Assembly: GCA_025175895.1 (NCBI GenBank)
Contig: JAKLTH010000238.1
Span: 4,588,001-4,652,000, forward strand
Direction: 5' to 3'
DNA: 64,000 bases
From: Wurfbainia villosa
Lineage: Eukaryota; Streptophyta; Magnoliopsida; Zingiberales; Zingiberaceae
In this document: positions 37,801 through 46,298 of the stretch, one piece after another
How the letters are laid out: the number at the start of each line of letters is the position of its first letter
Numbering within the stretch: the stretch's first letter is position 1
The notes under the pieces: model-generated
Told to the model about the DNA's origin: nothing
Databases searched by the model: none
Seen by the model: only the letters and a program-made list of their open reading frames with translations
Made by a program: the position numbers and the translations under genes

Positions 37801-40800
37801 AGAATTATATGCTACTGTTTTAAAGGGAAAGACCATTGTTTTAGAATTGAGATTATCTTCACATTTTAGAGCACACTAATGCTAATTGGGCACATTCTCT
37901 TCCAGGTAATTGATGCATATCAAGCTACTATGCCCTTTGAAAGGTAATTTAATTCCTAGACAAGAAAGAAGTAGATTGCCGTACCAAGTCGAGGATTGTT
38001 GTACTAAGTCAAGGGCAGAGGCAAACTATAGAGCTATGGCTTTAGTAGTAGTAAACCCATTTGGATTAAAAAGTTAATGACTGAATTGAAATATATTCCC
38101 ACATAGATTATGAAGTTGTATTGTGACAATTTGTTTGTCATACACATAGCTTCTAGTCTAGTATACCATACAAGGACAAATCACGTAAGCACTACAGATT
38201 GATTTCCACTTTATCAGAGAGAGAATTGCAATTCGTCAGCTTCAGTAATTTGCAAGAAGACTTGCCAACCAAATCCTCAAAAGGGTCCAAGAAATGAGTA
38301 TGCATGCTTACTCTCATGATCTAAGGTCACAGATTAAGCTGATCTCAGTGCACAGTGCTTGGACTTGCAGAAAATCTCCCAACTGGCCAGTCTTCATGTA
38401 ATAAATCTAATGGATATTTTACTGAGATCTGTAGTCAGATTAAACATATTCTTAATAAATCAGTATTACTCCCATTTCAACTACAATATAACCATCTGAA
38501 TTTCATGCATCATTTTAGTCACTATAGACACTATTCAGAACACTGATCAAGATTCACAAACAAAGCACTGCTTCGAAAAATAGACATGCCACTGAACAGG
38601 AAAATCAAGAGTATAGATCTTGAGCTAGTATGGTAATTTGAGAGAACCTTCTCAATAAGATCCAGAACATCTTGGTTATCAACAAATTCAATGTAACTCC
38701 AATCTATTGCCTCTTTTGTGTATTCTTCCTGCTCCATCTTGAAAACGTGCTGAAATAAAAAGTTGCAATCCAGATTAATTATTAACTAATAATTCGAAGT
38801 ATTAATAATTATTTCATTGAATGATCAAATTCTTCACCTAGGTTAAAGAAACATTATTTATAGACATTATCTTAAAAAGTGGCTTGCAATTGAAATTTTT
38901 GTCAAATTGGAAGGGAACTTGGAAGTATTAGTGAGGTTTAAAATTTTGAGTCGTGCCACAGTTTATGACCAAAACGATATGATTTTGATATCGTATTGTA
39001 TCGTGCCAATATAGTTTCAGAACCCTTTTAAATATAAAATATAGTAATTAAAAATATTTTATTAATATTTGATTACTGTAGATTCTTATTATTGAATTAT
39101 ATTTGAGATGTCGAATATTGAGTTTAAGTTTTGATATTATTTAGTGAAATGTTTGATGCTTATTGAGTAAAAATCGATTTTTAAGTTAACTGAAGTCCAT
39201 CTAGCAGGTTTAAGCTATATTTAATTTATTTTTATTTCGATCAGTTTAAGATTAAATCCAATTTATATATAAAATAATTTAATTCATTTAGTAGCAATAT
39301 ATTTTATAAAGTTAGATATTGTATTATATTTAATTTTTTTATCTTTCTAAATAATTCATTTTCTTAAAAAAAAATTCTCTATTTATCTTAAGAGAAAAAG
39401 ATAATCATCTTTAAAGAAGTTAAGAGAGACTAAGAGGTTTTGTTTTTCCTCTATTTATCTTAAGAGGTATTTTTTTCTTTTTGTTTAAATGAATCAAAGA
39501 GGGAAAAAATTAATGGATAAAAGAGAAAAGAAAATAAGAAGGGAAAAAGAAATACCTATTTTAAAAATAAAAATTTCAATCTCTAAAATTAAAAAATTAC
39601 AAATCACAGCTGCTATCATGAGTGGTGTGACCACGCAGAGGCCACCGCAAGGTCACAACGGCCTCATAGTGCAGTGCCGGTATGATGTCAATAGACGGAT
39701 GGAATGGTGAATTCCATCCGTGTTAACTAGTACGACATGAAATTTAAATCACAGTGTTAGAAATTGCACATCACCTCTACAAAGTGAAATTGTGCTTCCT
39801 GGCATACTGTAATTGCTAGATCTAAGAATGAATAAACCATATAGGAAAATCTTACTTGATTGAAATGTTGCTGTAGTTTCTCATTTGTGAAGTTGATACA
39901 GAACTGCTCGAAGCTGTGAATCACAGTTAACAATATAAAATAAAATATTAAAATGGCTAAGAAATGCTGCATCATGAATGAAATCTTGTTTGTTAGTATC
40001 TACCTGTTCGTTTTAAAACTTTCAAAACCATAGATGTCTAAGACCCCAATCAGTGACTTAGAAGTTGGATCTTGTCCAATTGAAACATTTATTTTATCGA
40101 CAATCCTGTTGGAAAAATGAAATAGATCATTAAACAATCCCCTAAAATTCATAATTGTTGTATCACTAAGTATCACAAAAATTAAGATAACTATCAAATT
40201 GAATTGTCAGACATTTCCTTACCAGTCAAATAAACGAGAATATATTGTTTTAGCTAAGCCATCCCTGCTTACAGCTGCAGATTGAGGATCAAGCGGCCTC
40301 TTAATGACTTCTTCGGGAGTTATCATCATACGCTTACACAGTGCATCTTGTAAACCCTCAGCATCGCACCTAAAATATGATAATTATCACAAACTTGGAG
40401 AAACAGCATCATAGCAAGAAAAGACGTAAATGAGAATTTAGACTTCACATGAGAAGTTCAGCAGCCATCTTAAGATGGAACTTAGCTTTGTCATCCTTGG
40501 GAACAGATGAATCTATCTCTTGTCCCTTGGCAAAATCAATATTTCCAAGATGAAGAATGGCTGCGACAACCCTAAAAATGGCATCCTGCAAAGAGAATCA
40601 AACAGAATACAATCAGATTATTCCATTTTGTCATCCATGATCCATGTTATCTAAATAAAATCAATACCTGTTCTTGTGCACTGATTCCCACAATATCCAT
40701 AGCCCTCCTAGTGGCTAAATACTCGTGGGCATCATTCACACCGACCAATTCATAACAGTTTGATTGCTTAAGATAATGAAATGTATTTGGTTTTCCTAAT

Positions 40801-42406
40801 TTGTACTTTTCAGTCACCTGGAAGGTTATGATGAGAAAATGTTTCATCAATCACCCTGTCACTTCATATCACACAAGTACAATGCAAATAATAGTCCAAG
40901 AACAAAAAAGACACACCTCTGTTGGTGCTGCACATAGAAGGTAAAAGCAGTGGTAGTTACGTTCTGGATCTGATATCTGGCATACTCGCGACCTCTCAAG
41001 AAGGTAGGTTCGGATGGCAGCACCAGATATTCTACCTTTATTATCAAACTGAATTTCCACAAACTTGCCAAAACGGCTGTATTCATTAAAATCGGTATTA
41101 GTAAAGAGTTCCACTACAAGATGACATCACATGCATTACCTTGAGTTGTTATTTCTCACAGTTTTTGCATTTCCAAATGCTTCAAGAACTGGGTTTGACT
41201 GAAAAATAGTCACATATCAAACACTTGAGTACTAAATGATAGAATTGGCTTGTAGATAGCTCTAGTTCAACAGTGCTTAGTAATCATTATAAACCCTCAA
41301 CTTACTTCGAGAACTTGCTGCTCTACAGTTCGCCCTTCAGTGGCTTGACGCCCACCCAAGTAAGCAAGATAACGCATAAGCATCTTTGTTGTCTCCGTTT
41401 TTCCAGCACCACTTTCACCACTAACTAAAATGGAGTTGCTCTTTCCCTCATTTACCATCGCCCTGCTCATACATAATTTAAATGCTAATACAGTCTCAAG
41501 TTAGGGAACACAATCCTTTTAGCAACAGCATTTAAGTAAAACCTGAATGCCGCATCTGCCACTGCAAACACATGAGGACTTAGCTCGCCTAATGGAGCCC
41601 CTTTATATTGGGTCATCATGTGAGAATCATATAGATGGGCTAACCTTTGGAATGGATTTATAGCAATTAGAATATTTCCTGTGTAAGTCTGCCATGGAAA
41701 AAATGCTTATCAAGATAAGAACACTATACCAAAACATATTATCCAATAAAAGTAAACAGACAATAATGAGGTAGAGCTTACATAAATTTCATTCAGTTGG
41801 TATCTAGCGGACAAATTCTGCAGAACTCCAGGTTCATGCAAATACGAGAGCTTCGTCATGTCATCAACCCCACCAGGAGGGGCTTCCATATCTTTTGGAT
41901 ATAGTTTTGGCAGAGTGGTGACGACCTAGTATCACCAGAAATATATACGTGAGGCTTTCATTTGCATGTGATTAAAATATATTCTCAGAGTGAACTGGTG
42001 GTTTCTACCTTTTTGCACCAACATAATTTTTTAAGAAAATGCGACTGACTCTTTTAGACGATAAATCCATTAATTTCTATGCTCGAACGAGATAAGAACA
42101 GCGGCATTAGAATTTGCCTTACCGTTTTGCCATTAGAAGTCTTGACCTCGGCGTTTGCATCAGTAATTTTAGTGACCTGTCCATCAACCCAAGCCAATTG
42201 TGTGTCTTCGACCCACACATGCGAATCCATAATAATGTTAACGGAAGTTCCCTGCAAAAAACACACACAAAAATTAGTTTTTTACAATTTTCACTTCTGG
42301 CAGTAAAACAAAAAAAAACAAAAAGTTGTTTCTGAGGGATGAGAAACAACAAAATGTTGCAAGTTAGAGAGCAAACGGAGGGCTTCGGTTTAGGATTACG
42401 CACCAT
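22828..42406 (-). CDS. class XI myosin heavy chain, 1528 aa, 39 coding exons
   Basis: An actin-based motor that moves organelles and vesicles and drives cytoplasmic streaming. Exons (minus): 42406-42404, 42251-42123, 41925-41782, 41688-41543, 41462-41306, 41198-41140, 41076-40917, 40817-40668, 40585-40449, 40369-40223, 40105-40004, 39913-39856, 38749-38648, 35524-35487, 35392-35266, 35195-35025, 34917-34786, 34687-34578, 34469-34412, 34089-33912, 33838-33633, 33527-33408, 32265-32167, 31987-31766, 31140-31001, 30369-30258, 30173-30123, 30035-29952, 29847-29677, 29584-29435, 29348-29142, 28954-28811, 28702-28632, 28550-28451, 23880-23824, 23447-23391, 23309-23229, 23144-23062, 22951-22828. All introns are GT-AG and phases agree. 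Domains: SH3-like N-terminus (1-60), motor (to about 730) with GESGAGKT 156-163, NNNSSRFGK 209-217 and DIYGFESF 434-441, six IQ motifs (about 738-875), coiled coil (about 880-1070), globular DIL tail (about 1115-1480). The coding sequence is intact. Exon 1 encodes only Met. I do not assign the subclass letter. Confidence 0.95.
24309..24800. repeat. three diverged copies of a ~200-bp unit in myosin intron 34
   Basis: The words GTGG-C/AT-TTGATA-TTAAGC-TGCCAAGAGGGCCTC recur at about 24309, 24526 and 24717 (the last reads AATACCTGAGCATGTCAATAGAGC), each followed by ACTAAAGGAGG-like sequence. No open frame. Probably remains of a tandemly duplicated dispersed repeat. Confidence 0.45.
24950..28230 (-). 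mobile_element. decayed Ty1/copia element in myosin intron 34
   Basis: Direct repeats flank it: 24956-25065 and 28123-28225 share TAGGGTT, TCACAAAATA, TGACTATT and TAGTGTCTA words (diverged LTRs). On minus, next to the right repeat, CAAGAAGGTACCAAAGCTAG (about 28092-28111) resembles the TGGTATCAGAGC primer site of copia elements. A protease relic reading WILDSYASN lies near 27270, and RNase H C-terminal remains reading [14 protein letters not shown], then [10 protein letters not shown], near 25140-25250. All frames are destroyed. It is inserted in the same orientation as the host gene and makes up most of the 4570-bp intron. Confidence 0.7.
31333..31380. repeat. short dispersed-repeat remnant (TS-SINE-like end)
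   Basis: AACAACCAAGTCTTATTCCA, then GTGAGGTCGACTATAT, resembles the widespread plant sequence CAAGCCTTATCCCA-GTGGGGTCGGCTA, which in Solanaceae TS-type SINEs lies next to a TTG-repeat tail. A second remnant is at 36821-36880 (AACAATAGCAATTAAACCTC, ATCCCACTAGGTGGGATCGG), and a third, in the opposite direction, near 32555-32600. Family assignment is from memory and tentative. Confidence 0.35.
36190..38340 (+). mobile_element. decayed copia pol fragment in myosin intron 13, antisense to the gene
   Basis: On plus, remnants follow copia order: integrase C-terminus ([18 protein letters not shown] and then VFLGY-like words at 36240-36540), RT palm to connection ([21 protein letters not shown], then [18 protein letters not shown] at 37310-37770), and RNase H ([10 protein letters not shown], then EANYRAMA at 37880-38045). 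Many stops and frameshifts. No LTR was recognised. It lies opposite in sense to the myosin gene and occupies most of its 3123-bp intron. Confidence 0.65.
38932..39754. mobile_element. TIR repeat family 2, copy 2, in myosin intron 12
   Basis: Left end GAGGTTTAAAATTTTGAGTC; right end by reverse complement CTGTGATTTAAATTTCATGT; both continue to CGT(A/G)C. The interior is AT-rich, with a GC-rich block at 39615-39690 (GAGGCCACCGCAAGGTCACA) in the same relative place as in copy 1 at 15765-16777. It lacks the nested SINE. No convincing target duplication. No transposase. Confidence 0.55.
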
Positions 42407-42720
42407 TTTGGATCAGTTCGCATCAAGCCACTTCTCGTGAGAAAGAGGAGGAGGAGAGTAGATGAGAAGGTGGGGGAAGGAAGGAGGAAGCGGGGCAGGG
42501 AACCCTGAAACGAGGCAAGGCGAGGGGAGTGAAGAGGCAAGGGGGGAGGGAAGTGCTTGAACCAAAAAGCCATTGGAAGAGGCCGCGCGAGGTGAGCCAC
42601 GAAACCTCCCGTGTCATCCGCGGTCGCTGGTGGTGCCCGTTTGCCGATGTTCCCCTTCTCCCTCGCCGCCTCCATCGGACCTCACCGTCCCGCGCTCTCT
42701 GAAACAAACCTACCAGAAAT
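42407..42720 (-). other. myosin 5' UTR and proximal promoter (predicted)
   Basis: GC-rich, unlike the AT-rich DNA to its right, and directly upstream of the single-codon first exon at 42406-42404, which is followed at once by donor GTGCGTAATCC. Frames open here (42364-42707 minus) reflect composition. No clear TATA box was placed. Confidence 0.5.
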
Positions 42721-43072
42721 GGACAATTGGAGAATTTTATTAACCACCCTCTCTTTTTCGTGAATTACTTAAGACACCCTACGTATATTAGAAAAGAATA
42801 TATTTTGAATTATAAATACGTATAAAAGAAAAAATTGATTAATTTATCTTTTTTTTAATCGGTAAAAATAAATATATTAAATTGAATATTCAAATGCATA
42901 GTAAAAGATTGCATTAAATGCTAATTATTTCTTACTCCATTAAATTTTATAAAGAGTCTATATTTAATATTTATGTATAATACTTAAATATGTGAGCAAA
43001 ATGCAAATTAAAAAAATTATTTTATGGTCTAATAATTTTGATCTTTTTATCAGTTTGGCCTCAACATTGATC
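42721..43072. other. AT-rich intergenic DNA, nothing recognised
   Basis: Lies between the myosin promoter and the first SINE-A copy. Strongly AT-rich, with short T and A runs only. Confidence 0.5.
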
Positions 43073-43090
43073 GAAAGGGATGTTTATTGC

Positions 43091-43469
43091 CCTCACGGTA
43101 CAAGTACAACGGTAAAAATAAAGAGATATTTCATAAAATAAAATACAATTCGATTTTTTACTACGATATCATTTGATAACAAATTTAAAAAAAAATCATT
43201 TGGACGGTCTTAGAGTCCAAGAGTTTGTCGGATGGACAGAGTACAACTTCGACATTGGATCGACGTTCATGGATAGCGCGATTGTAGAGCCCGGATTAAA
43301 CTGTGAAAAAGTTATGAGTGCTTCCCAGATTTACCCTTTGAGCTCCGACTTTATCTGACTCAATTGTTAGCGAGACATCTCGAAGGTATGTGAGATAAGA
43401 TCGATCACTCCGAGATTAATCGAATCGAAGGTTTGGATACCTGATGTCAATCAAAAAAAGAAAAAAAAA
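43091..43469 (+). repeat. SINE-A copy a with 18-bp perfect target duplication
   Basis: It is flanked by GAAAGGGATGTTTATTGC at 43073-43090 and 43470-43487. It starts CCTCACGGTACAAGTACAAC with a box A-like ACAACGGTAAAA and a box B-like AATTCGATTTTT about 35 bp on. A body follows with GATGGACAGAGTACAACTTC and GGATCGACGTTCATGG, ending in a tail CAATCAAAAAAAGAAAAAAAAAG. Size (379 bp), head, A-rich tail and long duplication are those of a SINE mobilised by LINE machinery. Transcription by Pol III is inferred. Confidence 0.85.
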
Positions 43470-43954
43470 GAAAGGGATGTTTATTGCTCAATCTAATTCG
43501 ACTCTAAGATATTCACGATTTAATTTTCAATCGTGATATATTTATAAGATTTTTCTTCAAAATTTAGTAAGATACGGAAAATAATATGTGCTTATAAAAT
43601 GAAAAGATATCTCCATTGGTATGAAAACTTTTGAATATAATCTAAAAATAAAATCATGAAGACTTAAATCTAAAATTAATAATATCATATCATTAAGGAA
43701 GATATATGAATCTTATTTATACTGACAACAATGAATCATTATTACCGACACAAATTGAGATCAACGAGGAATGTCCATTAAAAACTTGGTGAAGTCATTT
43801 CTCTTCCTCAACTTGTGCATTTAAATTCCACACTAAATCAATTGAAGTAAAAGATTATAACAATTTATTCTAAATGTTCTTCTAAATGAGAGAGATAAAT
43901 CACGATGATTGAATAATCTTCTAGATAGAAGGAATCACAAAAGAATTAATCAGC

Positions 43955-44338
43955 CCTCAAAGGCACGGTGTAGCGGTAAAAACGAAGAGGTATCTCATAG
44001 GAGAACGTAGTTCAATCCTCTACTATGATTCGTTCGACGACAAATTTAAGAAAAATCTATTCGGACGGCCCTAGGGCTTAGGAATTTATCCGGTAGACGG
44101 AGTACGATTTCGATGTTGAACTGTCGTTCAGGGATGATACGATTTTGAAGTCTAAATTGAACCGTGAAAAAACTGTGACTGTTTCTTTGATTTATCGTTG
44201 GTGATCGGTGGAGATACTTGAATTTCGATCTTATTCGGCTCAACTATTGGCGAGACATTCTGAAAGTCCGTGGAACAAAATCGATCACTCTTAAAAATTA
44301 ATCTGATTGAAAATTTAAATACTCGATGAAAAAAAAAT
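43955..44338 (+). repeat. SINE-A copy b
   Basis: Head GGCACGGTGTAGCGGTAAAA (box A) and GTTCAATCCTC (box B, about 44010-44020). The body is colinear with copy a (GTAGACGGAGTACGATTTCG, TCGTTCAGGGATGATACGA), ending GATGAAAAAAAAATC. Its tRNA boxes are better kept than in copy a. No unambiguous target duplication. Confidence 0.75.
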
Positions 44339-44344
44339 CAATCA

Positions 44345-44730
44345 TTATCCATTATAATAACTCTCTCATTTGAATACCAATTGGATTGTTTTAATATAAA
44401 TTCTTGATGATCTTTCCCAAAGCGTAGATTCAAATCTATAGGAAATTTTAACCCTAGGATTATAATGCCAACTATAATTTTATGTACGACAAATCCTTCG
44501 AATATTTTTTCCAAATTTAATTTCATATAAGATCTTATTTGAACTCGTACCATGACTTACAAGTCTACAGACCTTCCTTAGTTGACCTAGAACAATAAAC
44601 TTTGTTCCGTGTACATTATCCCTTTTTAATTCACCATTTATCCACTGAATCTTGAGGTTCTTTACGGCAACTTGTGATATATTTTATCTCAATATTGCAG
44701 TATAAGATGATTGAGGTTCATTTCGAATGT
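44345..44730 (-). pseudogene. small copia RT relic
   Basis: On minus, the words INGELKRD, TKFIVLGQ and KVCRLVSHGT (about 44570-44660) line up with the copia RT stretch around the conserved NGEL and KVCRLVKSLYGL positions, with part of the region missing. Downstream frames are scrambled. A short, old fragment; weak call. Confidence 0.35.
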
Positions 44731-44892
44731 CTTTCCAAATTGATTTCATAATATTTAGAGAAAAATAAATTACGATAATTGAATGACCTCCTAAATAATA
44801 TCTAACTCCATCGAAGATCGACTCGTGTCCATAGTAACACATCTACTATTTGAGAACCAACTCGATTATAATTGTGGAGGCAGATTCAATTT

Positions 44893-45100
44893 TTTTTAAT
44901 TGATATTAAGTATTCAAGCCTTTGATCTGATTAACCTTAAAGGTAACTGATCCAGTCCAATGGAAGTTTTTCACCGACCATCAAAGTAGATTGAAAAGTG
45001 CTCACGACAGACAGGCCAACAGTCCAACGTCCGTGATTTATCTCATTTGAATGAAATTCCTACAAATGCACCGAAACAAGACATATTTAATATTATAACA
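44893..45100 (-). repeat. SINE 3' part (SINE-A type tail)
   Basis: On minus: GGACGTTGGACTGTTGGCC, then GTGAGCACTTTTCAATC, TGATGGTCGGTG and GGCTTGAATACTTAATATC, ending in AATTAAAAAAAATTG. It matches the 3' half of the SINE at 21679-22096 and the end of SINE-A copies. The head is missing or too diverged. Confidence 0.55.
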
Positions 45101-45109
45101 AAAGACGAT

Positions 45110-45340
45110 TACGCTCACCCCCAATGTCTTTCACCGTAGATCCTCGATGGTGGTGAAGAAAGATAAATTACAGAGGATTATACCCCTTGACTCGTTGATA
45201 AAAAATGACAGAATTTCTAAGTCCGAATGAGAATTTTAGACTCCACGTCAAAAATCAATATTTGTCCGTCCTAACAACATCTGCATTGTTGTAGCCAATG
45301 GACTATCCCGAGGGAATGAGACGGATTCAATATTGGTGCA
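45110..45340 (-). repeat. SINE-B copy 3
   Basis: Shares with its two neighbours the ordered words for the body (minus: TCTCATTCGGACTTAGA, AATTTATCTTTCTTCACC). It is the most diverged member of a run of three SINE-B copies in one orientation. Limits are approximate. Confidence 0.4.
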
Positions 45341-45354
45341 ACAATATTTCATAA

Positions 45355-45580
45355 AAAATTAGAATTGTCAATCTAGCAACCCCCACCGATCTGTCCCACG
45401 ACCATTATAAAGGAGATAAATCACAAAAAGTCTTTGCCCTTGATGCGATTGATCAAAACAGAGAAAGATCATCTAAACCCAAAGAGAGGTTTTAAACACT
45501 CCTTCGAAATCGATCCGTGTTCATTCATAAGTACCATCCCGTCCCAACCAATGCATCATCGCTATCTGACATAGAAAAAG
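45355..45580 (-). repeat. SINE-B copy 4
   Basis: On minus: GGGACGGGATGGTACTTATG (box A region), GGATCGATTTCGAAGGAG (box B), then CTCTTTGGGTTTAGATGATC, TTTGTGATTTATCTCC, GTGGGACAGATCGGTGGGG and TTGCTAGATTGACAATTC. Colinear with copies 1, 2 and 5. Confidence 0.6.
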
Positions 45581-45646
45581 AAATAAATCATCAAGATAGG
45601 CAATACGTGAAGAAAAAGATGAACTAATAAAATGACTATAATAATT

Positions 45647-45873
45647 CTAAAAAGTTGAAAATCTGCCCAACTAGCAATCCCCTGTCATCCGTCCCGGGAC
45701 TACGACGAGAGGGAGGTAAATCGCAAGGGAACTATGTCCCTGGACACGATGGCAAGACAAAGAGGAAGTCATCTGACACCAGAGAAAATTTTAAACCCCT
45801 CATTCGGAATCGACCCCAGCATGTTTTCAAAACGATCACTCTGCCTTACCATCGCACCATCTCTGTGGGAACA
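45647..45873 (-). repeat. SINE-B copy 5 with 12-bp perfect target duplication
   Basis: It is flanked by ACTATAATAATT at 45635-45646 and 45874-45885. On minus the head reads GATGGTGCGATGGTAAGGC (box A), then GGGGTCGATTCCGAATG (box B). Further on come CAGATGACTTCCTC, GTCCCGGGACGGATGAC and GCTAGTTGGGCAGATTTTC. It is the best-preserved SINE-B here and defines the family length (227 bp). No long A tail: it ends in a T-rich stretch. Confidence 0.8.
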
Positions 45874-46298
45874 ACTATAATAATTAGAGATATGATTTGT
45901 TGACGATTTGATATTTAATATTTTTTATTTAAATAATAAATAAAAGAATTAACCATTATCCCTACTTATATTATTATTATTATTATTAATACATTTATTT
46001 TTATATTTGCTATGCAATCAAATCCATAAAAGGAGTCTAAATTCCTATAATTTCCAATTTATCCCTCTCGACGAGGATCGTGCTCCATCAGCATCCTTTA
46101 AGTTTAATCTGAAAGTACAAGTTTTAACGACATTGCTCTTTTCTTTCCAAGAATTGACAAAGAAAGAGCTTACAGATCGAATGAAATAATTCTTTCAGAA
46201 TGCATCGGTACTAAACTATACTGTTCACCAAACATCTCTACGCCATACAAAATTTGGTAACAGCCACATTCAATCATCAAGATGCAAAGAGCATTTAG

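Noticed and set aside
42119..42406. Minus frame from the myosin ATG reading MVRNPKPKP
   Set aside because: It reads through the first intron. The donor right after ATG and the acceptor before GGAACTTCC give the conserved class XI start instead.
42364..42707. Pro/Arg-rich minus frames upstream of myosin
   Set aside because: GC-rich 5' UTR composition; no homology and no place in the myosin reading frame.
43961..44020. Possible true tRNA gene
   Set aside because: Boxes A and B are present but no cloverleaf stems or anticodon arm; it is the tRNA-derived head of a SINE.
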